NCBI GenBank assembly: GCA_963699215.1
Contig: OY969422.1
Location: forward strand, 1,054,001-1,118,000
Direction: 5' to 3'
Length of the DNA: 64,000 nt
Source: VRUE01 sp963699215
GTDB taxonomy: Bacteria; Actinomycetota; Thermoleophilia; Solirubrobacterales; 70-9
Of this stretch, positions 1 to 8,375 are shown piece after piece (the first letter of the stretch is position 1; the number at the start of each line of letters is the position of its first letter). The notes under the pieces were generated by a model. The model had not been told where the DNA came from. It saw only the letters and a list, made by a program, of their open reading frames with translations, and made no database searches. The position numbers were made by a program, and so were the translations under genes.

Positions 1-681
1 GAGGAAGGCGACGAGGTCGCCGTACTCCTCGGGTCGCCCGAGCCGGCCGGCGGGGACATCCCGCTTGGCGGCTTCCTCGGCGGCCTCCATCGTGCCGTAG
101 TTGGTGGCCAGCCGCTCGGTGGCGAAGCGCCCGGTTGCGACGGTGTTGACGGTGATCCCCTCGGCGGCGACCTCGCGCGCGAGGGTCTTGAGGAAGCCGA
201 CCGCGGCCATGCGGTGGGAGTTGGAGAGGTTGAGGCCGGGGATCGGCTCGCGGGTCGAGCTGGAGCCGACGTTGACGATCCGCCCCCAGCGCCGCGCCCG
301 CATCCCCGGCAGGACCGCGTCGGCGAGCACGCGCGGGGCGAGGACGAGCGAGCGGTAGGCCAGCTCCCAATCGTCCAGGTCGTGGCTGAGCGCCCGGCCG
401 AGCGGCGGCCCGCCGGTGTTGGCGACGAGGATGTCGAGCGGCCCCAGCGCTGCCTCGACCTCGCCCGGCAGCTCGGCCAGGCGGTCGAGCTCGGCGGTGT
501 CGGCGACGAAGGGGGAGACGTCGCCCTCGATCGCCGCAGCCGCCGCCTCGATCCGCTCCTGCGAGCGGCTGGCGATCGCGACCCTCGCTCCCTCCAGGGC
601 GAGGGCCGAGGCGATGGCCTGCCCGAGTCCCTGGCTGGCGCCCATCACCAGGGCGACGCGGCCCTGCAGGCCTAGATCCAT
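1..681 (-). CDS. SDR-family oxidoreductase (atypical 3-oxoacyl-ACP reductase-like), 3' end beyond the window
   Basis: A continuous reverse-strand frame starts at the ATG at 681 and runs off the left edge, so about 227 N-terminal residues are visible. The start reads MDLGLQGRVALVMGASQGLG, a Rossmann fold with a Gly-rich nucleotide loop, followed by an NTGG version of the SDR NNAG motif. The catalytic region reads NVGSSSTREPIPGLNLSNSH: the serine region is present, but the usual YxxxK is replaced by an S-N-S-H-R stretch. This matches my memory of a 3-oxoacyl-ACP-reductase-like SDR subgroup that lacks the perfect tetrad. NAD(P)(H) binding is likely; catalysis by the normal SDR mechanism is doubtful. 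The substrate cannot be predicted. It points away from the tRNA-Glu gene and belongs to the GC-rich chromosomal background. Confidence 0.85.
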   Translation of the reverse strand, partial: MDLGLQGRVALVMGASQGLGQAIASALALEGARVAIASRSQERIEAAAAAIEGDVSPFVADTAELDRLAELPGEVEAALGPLDILVANTGGPPLGRALSHDLDDWELAYRSLVLAPRVLADAVLPGMRARRWGRIVNVGSSSTREPIPGLNLSNSHRMAAVGFLKTLAREVAAEGITVNTVATGRFATERLATNYGTMEAAEEAAKRDVPAGRLGRPEEYGDLVAFL

Positions 682-731
682 GCCTGGGAAGAATGCTCTA
701 ATGGGTACACGCCGATAAAGTTATCGGCCGG

Positions 732-827
732 GCGCCCGTAGCTCAGTGGTCAACGGTCCCTTCACGGGGACCAAAGAGCGTCGGTCTTTCAAGCCGAAGG
801 TCGCGAGTTCGATTCTCGTCGGGCGCA
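732..827 (+). tRNA. tRNA-Glu (UUC) with an oversized D-loop
   Basis: The acceptor stem GCGCCCG (732-738) pairs with CGGGCGC (820-826), with discriminator A827. The D-stem GCTC/GAGC pairs. The anticodon arm TCGGT-CTTTCAA-GCCGA gives anticodon UUC, and the T-arm carries GTTCGATTC. All four arms form, but the gene is 96 nt rather than about 74. The extra 20-odd nt sit in the D-loop (about 31 nt) as a hairpin, GGTCCC-TTCACG-GGGACC. CCA is not encoded. The decayed integrase just downstream suggests the tRNA is an integration site. The anticodon call is solid; whether this insertion-bearing copy is processed and charged cannot be judged from sequence. Confidence 0.8.
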
Positions 828-969
828 TACCAGGGAATTTCAGGAAAGACCGGGTTCTTCCCGTCGCAGAGCCGAATGCGCGGCTGCCAGACGAATCGGC
901 CTTCCGCACCCTTCCAGCCGATTCGTTCCGCAAGCCCGCGGTCGCATCCTGGTCTCATTTCGGCTTGGC

Positions 970-1489
970 GGCGAACCTGTCCAGCGAGCTTCGCCAAAGT
1001 GGCGGGCGCTACGAGCCGATGGTCCGCGTCTTCACCGACACCGGCTTGAGGCTGGGGGAGTGCTGTCCCTCCGCCGCGAAGACTTCGACGGCGAGACGCT
1101 CCAAGTTTCCGCACCGTCCCCACGAGGGACAGATCCTCGAGGGGACGAAGACCGACCACGGCCAGCCGGACGCCGGCCGAGTCGACCTGGTCCCGGCCAC
1201 CTTGGCTAGATGCTGGAGGCGCGATCCAACTCAACAGCAAGGACTGCGAGCTGCTGTTCATGACGCCTACCGGCCGCCTATGGCGCGAGCGCACCTTCTA
1301 CCGTCGACCCCTGGAAGCCGACCCAAGAAGCCTCCGCCCTTGACATCCGGCCCCCACGAGTGCCGCCAGAGCTACGTCATCCACCTCCGTGCCGCCGGTG
1401 TCAATGGCGCCGATCTAGCTGAGATCGTCGGGCAGTCGAGACGATGTTGGCCCGGTACACGCATACCGTTGGTGGGAGCTTTCTCGTAG
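970..1489 (+). pseudogene. Decayed tyrosine recombinase (integrase) fragment
   Basis: Pieces of a phage-type integrase catalytic domain are found in more than one frame. GGRYEPMVRVFTDTGLRLGE (about 1002-1061) contains the first catalytic Arg context (TGLRxGE). A second frame continues VLSLRREDFDGETLQVSA. The first frame then resumes with HEGQILEGTKTDHGQPDAGR. Near 1350 ECRQSYVIHLRAAGVNGADL matches the HxxR box, with C-R-Q-S for H-R-H-S, and the last part resembles the LARYTH tyrosine motif in a shifted frame. Frameshifts and absence of the N-terminal domain indicate a dead gene. Its place just after tRNA-Glu fits the integrase of the adjacent island. No intact integrase is seen elsewhere in the window. 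Confidence 0.7.
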
Positions 1490-1590
1490 TTAAGTCAGCA
1501 ATCGACTGAGGTGCTATATCGCTGCTGCCACCGGGAAGTGCGGCCTCTAGGACATCGACTACCGCCTATGAGACTGATTAAGTACCGCGT

Positions 1591-3690
1591 GTGCGTTTGA
1601 TCGCGGCAAAGATCAGTGGGTACAAGCGTTTGGCCGACGACTGCGAGATCAACCTCGCCCCCGATCCCGTGTGCATCGTCGGCCCTAACGCTGCTGGCAA
1701 GTCCTCGCTCTTGGACGCTCTGGTCCACCTAAATCACGATCAGCCTTTTGAGCAGGCCGAGAGAACGCGCGCTCCCGGTGGAAAAACCCGGCAGCCTTAT
1801 GTGCAAGCGAGGTTCGTACTAAGCCACGACGATCGCGAGCTGCTTAAAGAGATTCCTGAGGCCAAAGATGTTCGGCAGTTTCTAGTCACTAAGGAAGCGG
1901 ACGAGGTAGAACGTAATTTTCAGTCCGAGCCCTACGCGTCTCGGGATCTTTCAAGAAGACAAGCCGTGCTTGACAGGCTTGCGCAGCTCGGTGAGGACGC
2001 TTGGCTGGGACAGACGCAGGCCATGGAGGAAGGCCTTGAGGCTCCCCCCGAGCCGCTAATTGGTGCTGTCTTTGACACGGCCAAAGGGTTTGCGGACGAC
2101 GACGGGGAATGGCTTGAAGATCGTGTGGCAGAGCTTGATGCTCTCGCCCAGCGTTTGGGCTTCATCGCAGAGCAGGTGCGCGAGAGGGTCGATGCCGAGG
2201 AGTCAGATGATGAGTACGACGGGCCAGAGTGGTTGCCACTTCCCGAGAAGTTCGCCGGTTTGTCTAGCGACCTCATTGCTCTGTCTGCATATGAAGCGCG
2301 GGATCACCCGAACCAACAGGTGCGTGATGTCTTGGCGGATCGAGTGCCGCAGTTTCTGAAATTCGATGAGTCGGCTCGCAAATTGGAAGCTGATTACGAC
2401 CTCACTCAGGCAGCACCTGATCCAAAAGAGGCAATTCACAACTTTCTGACGCTTGCCGGGACGAGCTGGAACCAAGCGCTTGAAGTGGTTCAGAGTGGCA
2501 ATAAAGGCTGGAAGAAGAGCTATTTAGAAAATATTGACAAGAAGTTGAAAGAGCGTGCGGCGCTAGTTTGGAGACAGGGTGACATCGAAGTCAAAGTGGA
2601 CCTCGATGGATCGCTGCTTACCATCCTCCTATCAATGCAGGAGGATGACTGGATTGATCTAAGCGGGCACAGTGATGGCCTTCAGCAGTTCATGGCCCTT
2701 CGAGCTTTCATTTGGCAGGCTGATCATGTGATCAAGCCGATAGTCCTGCTTGATGAGGCTGATCGTCATCTGCACTACGACGCTCAGGCCGATCTAGTGG
2801 GTGTTTTTGAGGAACAGGAAGAGGCGGGGAAGATCATCTACACGACGCACTCTGCCGGGTGCCTTCCGCGAGATCTTGGTCTTGGGATTCGAGCGATAGT
2901 TCCCGAGACCAAGGAAGTCGAGGGAAAGCTCGTCCAGGGAGACCATTCGCGGGCGGTCAATCGCTTTTGGACGGAAGGGCGTGGCTTTTCGCCACTGTTG
3001 TTGGTGATGGGAGCCGGAGCGTTCGCCTTCTCCGCGACGCAATGGGCTGTGGTCACGGAGGGCATGAGCGACGCCTTGCTTCTTCCGACCCTGATCCGAG
3101 AAGCGACTGGGGAGGAGCGTCTTCGCTACCAACCAGTCCCTAGTTTGGCCGAGGCGACCTCACATGAGATCGCCAATTTCGATCTTGTGGGGGGTCGCGT
3201 CGCTTGCCTATTGGATGGAGATGACGGCGGGAAAAAGCACTTCAAACGCTTGGCTAAGCATGGCTTCCACGAGGAGCAGATCCTGTTCCTTGGTGGCAAC
3301 GAGAACAGCGAGCTGGCGATAGAGGATCTGCTAGATAGGACCGTGTATCTGAAAGCCGTCAACGAGGAGCTAAAAGCTTGGCACGGGCTCGAGTTCCCTG
3401 CGGCCGAGCTTCCTGAGAAAGGTCGCAGCAAGGCCGTCGAGGATTGGTGCGACCAACAGGTCGGCGTGGGTGAGCGCGAGGTCAAAGTGAGCAAGGTTGA
3501 TGTTGCCCAGCGGGTTTTGGATCAGCTTTCTCCGAGAAAGAAGCTGCTGGCCAAGGATCATCGCAAGACCTTGAAAGACCTTCACAAGGAGATCATTGCG
3601 ATATTCGAGGGCGCGCCGGAGCGCATGAAACAGTTGCGACTGGCAGCCAAGGAAGCTGCGCTGCTACAGCCTGAGCCCGAGACCGAGTAA
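1591..3690 (+). CDS. OLD-like AAA ATPase with TOPRIM nuclease domain, putative phage defence
   Basis: The product is 699 aa with a GTG start. The N-terminal ABC/SMC-type ATPase begins MRLIAAKISGYKRL and has Walker A GPNAAGKS (31-38). The second half of the ATPase follows: SGHSDGLQQFMALRAF signature-like region, Walker B IVLLDEADRHLH (about 383-394) and H-loop TTHS (about 417). A TOPRIM-like domain comes next: VVTEGMSDALLL (about 487), LLDGDDGG (about 539) and NSELAIEDLL (about 570). This order matches OLD-family nucleases, which couple ATP binding to metal-dependent DNA cleavage. The gene ends 14 bp before the HEPN-motif gene, so the two are probably co-transcribed. Codon use is clearly less GC-biased than in the flanking chromosome. 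The family assignment is confident; the exact system is not one I can name. Confidence 0.8.
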   Translation: MRLIAAKISGYKRLADDCEINLAPDPVCIVGPNAAGKSSLLDALVHLNHDQPFEQAERTRAPGGKTRQPYVQARFVLSHDDRELLKEIPEAKDVRQFLVTKEADEVERNFQSEPYASRDLSRRQAVLDRLAQLGEDAWLGQTQAMEEGLEAPPEPLIGAVFDTAKGFADDDGEWLEDRVAELDALAQRLGFIAEQVRERVDAEESDDEYDGPEWLPLPEKFAGLSSDLIALSAYEARDHPNQQVRDVLADRVPQFLKFDESARKLEADYDLTQAAPDPKEAIHNFLTLAGTSWNQALEVVQSGNKGWKKSYLENIDKKLKERAALVWRQGDIEVKVDLDGSLLTILLSMQEDDWIDLSGHSDGLQQFMALRAFIWQADHVIKPIVLLDEADRHLHYDAQADLVGVFEEQEEAGKIIYTTHSAGCLPRDLGLGIRAIVPETKEVEGKLVQGDHSRAVNRFWTEGRGFSPLLLVMGAGAFAFSATQWAVVTEGMSDALLLPTLIREATGEERLRYQPVPSLAEATSHEIANFDLVGGRVACLLDGDDGGKKHFKRLAKHGFHEEQILFLGGNENSELAIEDLLDRTVYLKAVNEELKAWHGLEFPAAELPEKGRSKAVEDWCDQQVGVGEREVKVSKVDVAQRVLDQLSPRKKLLAKDHRKTLKDLHKEIIAIFEGAPERMKQLRLAAKEAALLQPEPETE

Positions 3691-3704
3691 GGGCAGAGGA
3701 AGCG

Positions 3705-4592
3705 GTGCCAATTGGGGAGGAAAGCCTTGGTGGCTACGCCCGCGAGCAGCTCGAAGCGGCACGGCGCGATCCCCGTCTAGGTCGTGGTCATGGGGCGATG
3801 ATCGCCGACTTCTGGGCAGCAGTTGAGGAGGTTGAGCGGACCCGGATGATGGGCATTCTTGGACTCCACGAGTTGCGACGGTTTTACGAGTGCGAGAAAA
3901 AAGACTTTGATGCGAGTGGCGGCGACCAGCAGAGAGAGCACGAAGTACAGATATTTTGGCAGCGGGCTGAGCTAGCCCGAGCTGAGATTGAGAATGGCCA
4001 TCCGGCTCTCAACGCCCAAGCATTGATCGGGCTAAACAGTGCGTTGGATGCCTTGGTCGAGCAGTTCTCCCCAGCCCTCCGCGACCTTCCGTTTCAGGTG
4101 CGGATGAAACAGGCAGAAGAGGAGGTGCCGGAGGCGGTAGAGCATCTTACCCCCGAGCTTCGGCAACAGGCGATTGAGAAGCTGCAGGAATTATTGAAAG
4201 TTCCGAAGCTCAAGCAATTGAAAGGGAGCGGGGCCGCTCGCTACGAGCGGTGCTTGAGACGAGTTGGTTTGGGTGCTCCCGATGATCGCCCGATCCCAAA
4301 GGATCTGGATCAGGCGCTGAACGAGTTCGGAGTGATCCGGGATCGGTTGATCCACCGAGCAGGGCGGATCGATGCGCGAGCTTTAGAGTTGGCTCCTTCA
4401 CTTTCAGGTGCCTATGAAAATGGGCAACTAGTTCGTTTATCGGATGAGGATTATCGGAAATACTCTGCCGCGATCCGCTGTTATGGGGCTGAGGTCATCG
4501 ATCGGCTCTACAGCAAATGGCCGGAAATCTCCGACCCGGAGGCCCGACCAGATCTCGATGGCTGGCGCGGATACTATGTGCTTGGGGCCTAG
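3705..4592 (+). CDS. Protein with C-terminal HEPN-type RNase motif, partner of the OLD-like nuclease
   Basis: The product is 295 aa with a GTG start and a purine-rich GGCAGAGGAAG just upstream. The N-terminal two thirds are helical and charged with no motif I recognise. Near the C-terminus comes FGVIRDRLIHRAGRIDARAL, in which R212 and H217 form the R-x4-H signature of HEPN nucleases. It is followed by a GQLVRLSDEDYRKY segment resembling HEPN proteins where G-x-x-V/I and an aromatic helix follow the motif. HEPN proteins are often RNA-cleaving effectors in toxin and abortive-infection systems. Position 14 bp after the ATPase/TOPRIM gene suggests a two-component unit. The HEPN call rests on this motif and its surroundings only; a structure prediction would decide it. 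Confidence 0.55.
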   Translation: MPIGEESLGGYAREQLEAARRDPRLGRGHGAMIADFWAAVEEVERTRMMGILGLHELRRFYECEKKDFDASGGDQQREHEVQIFWQRAELARAEIENGHPALNAQALIGLNSALDALVEQFSPALRDLPFQVRMKQAEEEVPEAVEHLTPELRQQAIEKLQELLKVPKLKQLKGSGAARYERCLRRVGLGAPDDRPIPKDLDQALNEFGVIRDRLIHRAGRIDARALELAPSLSGAYENGQLVRLSDEDYRKYSAAIRCYGAEVIDRLYSKWPEISDPEARPDLDGWRGYYVLGA

Positions 4593-4761
4593 CATCTTTG
4601 GCCTTCAACTGTTCCAACCGCAACCCGTTAAGTCGCCTAAGCCCCCCTAGCTTGCTCGCCATGTCACGCGTCTCAGCCTTTCACTCTCGGGTCGCGCGTG
4701 CTGGATAGAGGCGGAACGCTGGGCGGGTCTATCTCGGCGCTCGTTGACTACCGGGGGCACT

Positions 4762-4827
4762 CGCAACTCCCACGCAACTCCCACGCAACTCCCACGCAAC
4801 TCCCACGCAACTCCCACGCAACTCCCA
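4762..4827. repeat. Six perfect tandem copies of an 11-bp unit
   Basis: The unit CGCAACTCCCA is repeated six times without mismatch (4762-4772 through 4817-4827), then breaks into CGCCGCC. It lies in the 292-base gap between the ends of the convergent HEPN and helicase genes. No gene is seen in that gap (4593-4884) and no clear hairpin terminator. The complementary strand reads TGGGAGTTGCG. Eleven bases is close to one helical turn, so phased protein binding is possible, but slippage-derived repeat DNA is the simpler view. Confidence 0.9.
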
Positions 4828-4884
4828 CGCCGCCTCCCCGCCCAGCGCAAACCCTGCCCTTGTCAGCGGTCTACTCGGGCTTTC

Positions 4885-6642
4885 TTACACAAGTGGGGTG
4901 ACGAAACGACTGCGGTTAATCGAATATCGGTTTCCCGCTTTGCTGATGCGCCAAGATGAGGACACCAAATGGACCCGGTGCCTTGCCCGCGTCAGCGACA
5001 CATAGAACTTGCGCTTGTCCTCGGCGATGGCTGAAGCACCCGACTCCATGCTTCCCCAGTGCGGGATCCGGCCCTCCTCGCAGTCGCACAACACGACAAC
5101 GTCGAATTGCAAGCCCTTTATGCCATGAATCGTTGCCGCCATGATGCGACCTTGAGCTCGCGCGCGTTCGCCGAGCTCGTTGACTGTGAGTCCCTCCAGG
5201 GCTCCATCTGGTTGGAGCGCCGTTCGCATCCTTTCCAGCTCCCGGCCGTCGTGAGAGGAGCCGGGATCGTCAACCAAAGCCTTGAGACCAAGATAGGTCA
5301 GGGCTTCGACAAAATCCGATGCCGGTGAGTCGCTGTGCTGCAAGTCGAGCACCGCGGTCAATTTCGCAACGGTCTCGTGCTCCAGAAACTCCGGAACAAC
5401 AGCTTGCCATTCGTCCAGAAGACCCGAGAGTTGGTTTAAGGGCTTGGGGTCTGTAGAGGCGTAGAGTGCCAGCGCCTCGATTGCAAGGGTGACTGGCGTA
5501 GGAGCGTACCCTGTGTCCAACCGAGCAAATACCGGAATGCCCGCCTGTCTAAGCGCCTCGACGATCTCCTCAAGCTCATATCTTGATTGGGCGAGAACAG
5601 TGATCTCCTCGTGTGGGATCTCTTCGCCGAGAGCCCTTTCCACCAGCTCAACCGCTAGGCGGCGCTGTCCGTCTTCGCCGTTAGCCGCCGGCTCGACGAC
5701 GATTTCTCCGCCCTCGGTCGTGCCTTTGACAGATCGTTCCTCGCCGAGGGCAAGCAATGAAGCATCGACGATTCCTTGGCCGCAGCGATAGTTGAGATCC
5801 AATTCCACACGTTTGACTCCCGCCGTTGCGGCCAGCTCCTCGAGGAGCTCGGGCTTGGTGCCCAAGAACCCATTGATTGCTTGGTCAGGATCACCGACTG
5901 CAAAGAGCGTCGTGTTGACTGCCTGATCGAAAGCCAGGCTTTTGACCAAGGTATCCAGGGTGGGTGGGAGGTCTTGGTATTCGTCAACATATAGGTGCGG
6001 ATACACAGCAATTAGGACCCGACGTACCCATTCGTGTCCCTGGACTATCTCAACTGCATACCTCATGAGGTCGTTGAAATCGAACGTCTGACGGTCAAGG
6101 AGAAGCTCCTCATAGCGTTTCGCTAGAGCGGCGATCTCTGGCCCACCGACGTCGGTCGACCCTGAATAATCAGCAAGTCGCCGCGTCCGTTCCATCGTGG
6201 GCTTGATGAATCGTGGGTCTTCACCGGCCCCAAGAACCTCGGCGAATGCTTTGTCAAATGCGTCGTCTTTCTCTTCTTCTGAGGCGAGTCGCGATCGCGC
6301 TACGTCCGGAAAGCCGGCGATTTTGGCGAAGGGGGCGACGATCGCTGCCAAGGCGAAGGCATGGACCGTTCCAATGAATAGGTTCGGATGGCGTCGGAGG
6401 CCCAGCCCAGAGATACGGCGGCGAAGCTCTCCCGCAGCTTCGTTGGTCATCGTGATGCAGGCGGCGCCCTGGGGCGGCGGAATTCGTCCCGAAGCGAGGT
6501 CGTAGGCAACGCGGGTAGTCAGGAGCATCGTCTTGCCACTTCCTGGTGGGGCCAAGACAGCGCAATGCCCGGTGGTCTCGAACGCTTCCTGCTGCCGGGG
6601 GTTCTCCCCTAACAGGTCGATTGCCTCGGTCAGGCGACTCAT
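4885..6642 (-). CDS. gajB-like: UvrD-like SF1 helicase, GajB-like partner in a Gabija-type system
   Basis: The product is 585 aa with most SF1A helicase motifs visible: Q-motif Q17-Q18, motif I APPGSGKT (31-38), motif II VDEYQD, motif III GDPDQAINGF, motif IV LNYR, motif V TIHGIKGLQFDVV and motif VI KRKFYVSLTRAR. These should make it ATP-dependent, with the fold of UvrD/PcrA but smaller than housekeeping UvrD. Its ATG overlaps the stop of the upstream OLD-nuclease gene by 4 bases (ATGA), so the two are translationally coupled. In Gabija the GajA nuclease and GajB UvrD-like protein form one antiphage complex; gene order and sizes here match. Base composition is lower in GC than the chromosome. 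A solitary DNA-repair helicase is the less likely alternative because of the coupling. Confidence 0.8.
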   Translation of the reverse strand: MSRLTEAIDLLGENPRQQEAFETTGHCAVLAPPGSGKTMLLTTRVAYDLASGRIPPPQGAACITMTNEAAGELRRRISGLGLRRHPNLFIGTVHAFALAAIVAPFAKIAGFPDVARSRLASEEEKDDAFDKAFAEVLGAGEDPRFIKPTMERTRRLADYSGSTDVGGPEIAALAKRYEELLLDRQTFDFNDLMRYAVEIVQGHEWVRRVLIAVYPHLYVDEYQDLPPTLDTLVKSLAFDQAVNTTLFAVGDPDQAINGFLGTKPELLEELAATAGVKRVELDLNYRCGQGIVDASLLALGEERSVKGTTEGGEIVVEPAANGEDGQRRLAVELVERALGEEIPHEEITVLAQSRYELEEIVEALRQAGIPVFARLDTGYAPTPVTLAIEALALYASTDPKPLNQLSGLLDEWQAVVPEFLEHETVAKLTAVLDLQHSDSPASDFVEALTYLGLKALVDDPGSSHDGRELERMRTALQPDGALEGLTVNELGERARAQGRIMAATIHGIKGLQFDVVVLCDCEEGRIPHWGSMESGASAIAEDKRKFYVSLTRARHRVHLVSSSWRISKAGNRYSINRSRFVTPLV

Positions 6643-8375
6643 GCATTGGTCAGGTATCGCAACGCCTGCTCAATGTAATCCGGGGGAGCCAGTTGTTCAT
6701 TTCGGGCAAGAGCCTGGGCAAATCGCCCCTTGGGGACGCGATCGATCAACTCGATGAGGCGCTCACCTTCAATCCGATCGTCAAGGGCCGTCTCAAGCTC
6801 CTCACTGATCTGTGACCCCCAGTTGAAGGTGCGCAGCGCATTGATCATCTTGGTTGAGTTGCCATCGTCGGCGTCGTAGATGTCGATCTCGAAGGTCTGC
6901 TCGCCAGTGAAGTACCCGAGTGACTCCGGGGTTGCCTCTTCACCGCCAACGTCGGTCGCCATTTTCGTAATTCGCTCGCTGCCCGTTCGGCTTTGGGGAC
7001 CGCGCGGATCCCCATCGGTGATAACAGCGTGGTTAATACCGAGCGCCCGCAGGAACTTGACGTACGGCGGAAAGTTAACGCCGCCGATTGCGCAAACCGT
7101 AATGCCCAGAGCGTCAAGTGCAATGTCCAAGGAACGGGCTATGGGAGGAATCACCAGTTGCTCTGCCAGACCCTCGACCAACAGAACACGGCGGGCAAAT
7201 ACAAGCTCACTACGCGTAGCATCGAGGTAACGAGCGATGTCGTCCCACTCACGGTCTTGGAGGTCGGCGCCCATAGCTGAAAACGCTTCGCTTTTCTGAG
7301 GACCGCTCCTTAATACAACGAGCCTGCGTGGGTCGCTGACGCTGACAATATGCGGCGAATGCGTGGTGACCAAGGTCGATCTGCCGGGACCGTCGCTCTC
7401 TTGCAAGCGGCGGAACACGCGTCGCTGAAGATGAGGATGCAGATGAGCCTCGGGCTCCTCAATCGAGATGAGGGCGTGCTGGATCTCACCATTGTCAAGG
7501 CGCCGCTTCAGGTCGAGCTCGAGAAGACCGAGGTAGAGAACGTTGAGGCTTCCCAGGCTGGCGCTGGAAAGCGAGCGCTGAGCCTCACCGTCAAGGAACA
7601 ATCGCAGGTCCCGAACGGCTCGATCGGGATCGGTCGGCGTGACTCGGAGCGTCGGATCTAGAGCGTGTATCTCGCCGACAAGGCGATTGGTCTCGGCGCC
7701 GATTTGGCTGGCGAGTTCCTGGACCTTACTCAGCCCGCCGACGGCAGAATTGGCCGAGTCAAGCGCATCCCGTAAGGCTTCGAGTTCCTCTGGACTGCTT
7801 TCGGCAGCGGCACGCTCCAATAGCTGCCTGAGGGGCGATCGCCGCCATGAGCGTAGGTCGCCCTCGGCGTCGCGCAGCGCCCCGAGATACTCATGATGCA
7901 GGCGCGAGCGCAACTCGATTGGAATCCGCCGTGGATTCTCATCTTCACCTCCATAGATCGTCCAGCCGTAAGAGTCTCCGCCAAGTCCGCTAGGAACCTC
8001 CTCCTCAGATTTGAGCGCGAGGTCGTCGGGGCCAAACCTGTAAACGATCCGGGCAACAGCTGGATCGCCAGAGATGATCGCCGGGTGGATCGCGGCCACC
8101 ATTGGCGGGTCGTCGTCGAACCCGTCAATCTCGACGGCTATCTGGATCTCTCGACCTTCGCTCATGGGATCGGCGCCGAGATGCTCGCTGAAGTCCTCTG
8201 GCTTGAGTCTGCGTGCTGGGTTGCCGAGGGACGTGTCGAGAACCAGGCGAATTGCACGGACAAGATTTGACTTGCCGACCTGGTTCTCGCCCACAACAAC
8301 CGGGCTCCCGGCAAGCGCGACGTCGACCCCGTCGAGGTTGCGAAAATTCGTGATGGTTAGACGCCGAAGCCGAAT
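6639..8375 (-). CDS. gajA-like: OLD-family ATPase/TOPRIM endonuclease, GajA-like, apparently ATT start
   Basis: From an ATT codon at 8375 the product is 578 aa, the length usual for GajA. It begins with an OLD/SMC-type strand (RLRRLTITNFRNLDGVDVAL) and Walker A GENQVGKS (29-36). Later come SSASLGSLNVLYLGLL (signature), ISIEEPEAHLHPHLQ (Walker B), TTHSPHI (H-loop), and a TOPRIM domain with VLLVEGLAEQLV and AVITDGDPRG. The first ATG/GTG/TTG in frame is GTG at 8294, inside the P-loop, which would remove the essential N-terminal strand. The ATT is preceded by GGGAGG four bases upstream, so a rare ATT start is the best reading. CTG at 8390 or 8387 is the alternative. It overlaps the helicase gene by 4 bases. 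Function: nuclease component of a Gabija-like defence operon. Confidence 0.75.
   Translation of the reverse strand: MRLRRLTITNFRNLDGVDVALAGSPVVVGENQVGKSNLVRAIRLVLDTSLGNPARRLKPEDFSEHLGADPMSEGREIQIAVEIDGFDDDPPMVAAIHPAIISGDPAVARIVYRFGPDDLALKSEEEVPSGLGGDSYGWTIYGGEDENPRRIPIELRSRLHHEYLGALRDAEGDLRSWRRSPLRQLLERAAAESSPEELEALRDALDSANSAVGGLSKVQELASQIGAETNRLVGEIHALDPTLRVTPTDPDRAVRDLRLFLDGEAQRSLSSASLGSLNVLYLGLLELDLKRRLDNGEIQHALISIEEPEAHLHPHLQRRVFRRLQESDGPGRSTLVTTHSPHIVSVSDPRRLVVLRSGPQKSEAFSAMGADLQDREWDDIARYLDATRSELVFARRVLLVEGLAEQLVIPPIARSLDIALDALGITVCAIGGVNFPPYVKFLRALGINHAVITDGDPRGPQSRTGSERITKMATDVGGEEATPESLGYFTGEQTFEIDIYDADDGNSTKMINALRTFNWGSQISEELETALDDRIEGERLIELIDRVPKGRFAQALARNEQLAPPDYIEQALRYLTNA

Noticed and set aside
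721..933. Reverse-strand ORF containing PTRIELATFGLKDR
   Set aside because: This is the typical false translation of the antisense strand of a tRNA gene.
4762..4827. CRISPR-like array
   Set aside because: The units are 11 bp with no spacers between them; no cas genes are present in the window.
4744..4959. ORFs through the 11-bp tandem repeat
   Set aside because: They encode only repeats of N-S-H-A-T-P-T-type peptides with no start signal and no composition like the neighbouring genes.
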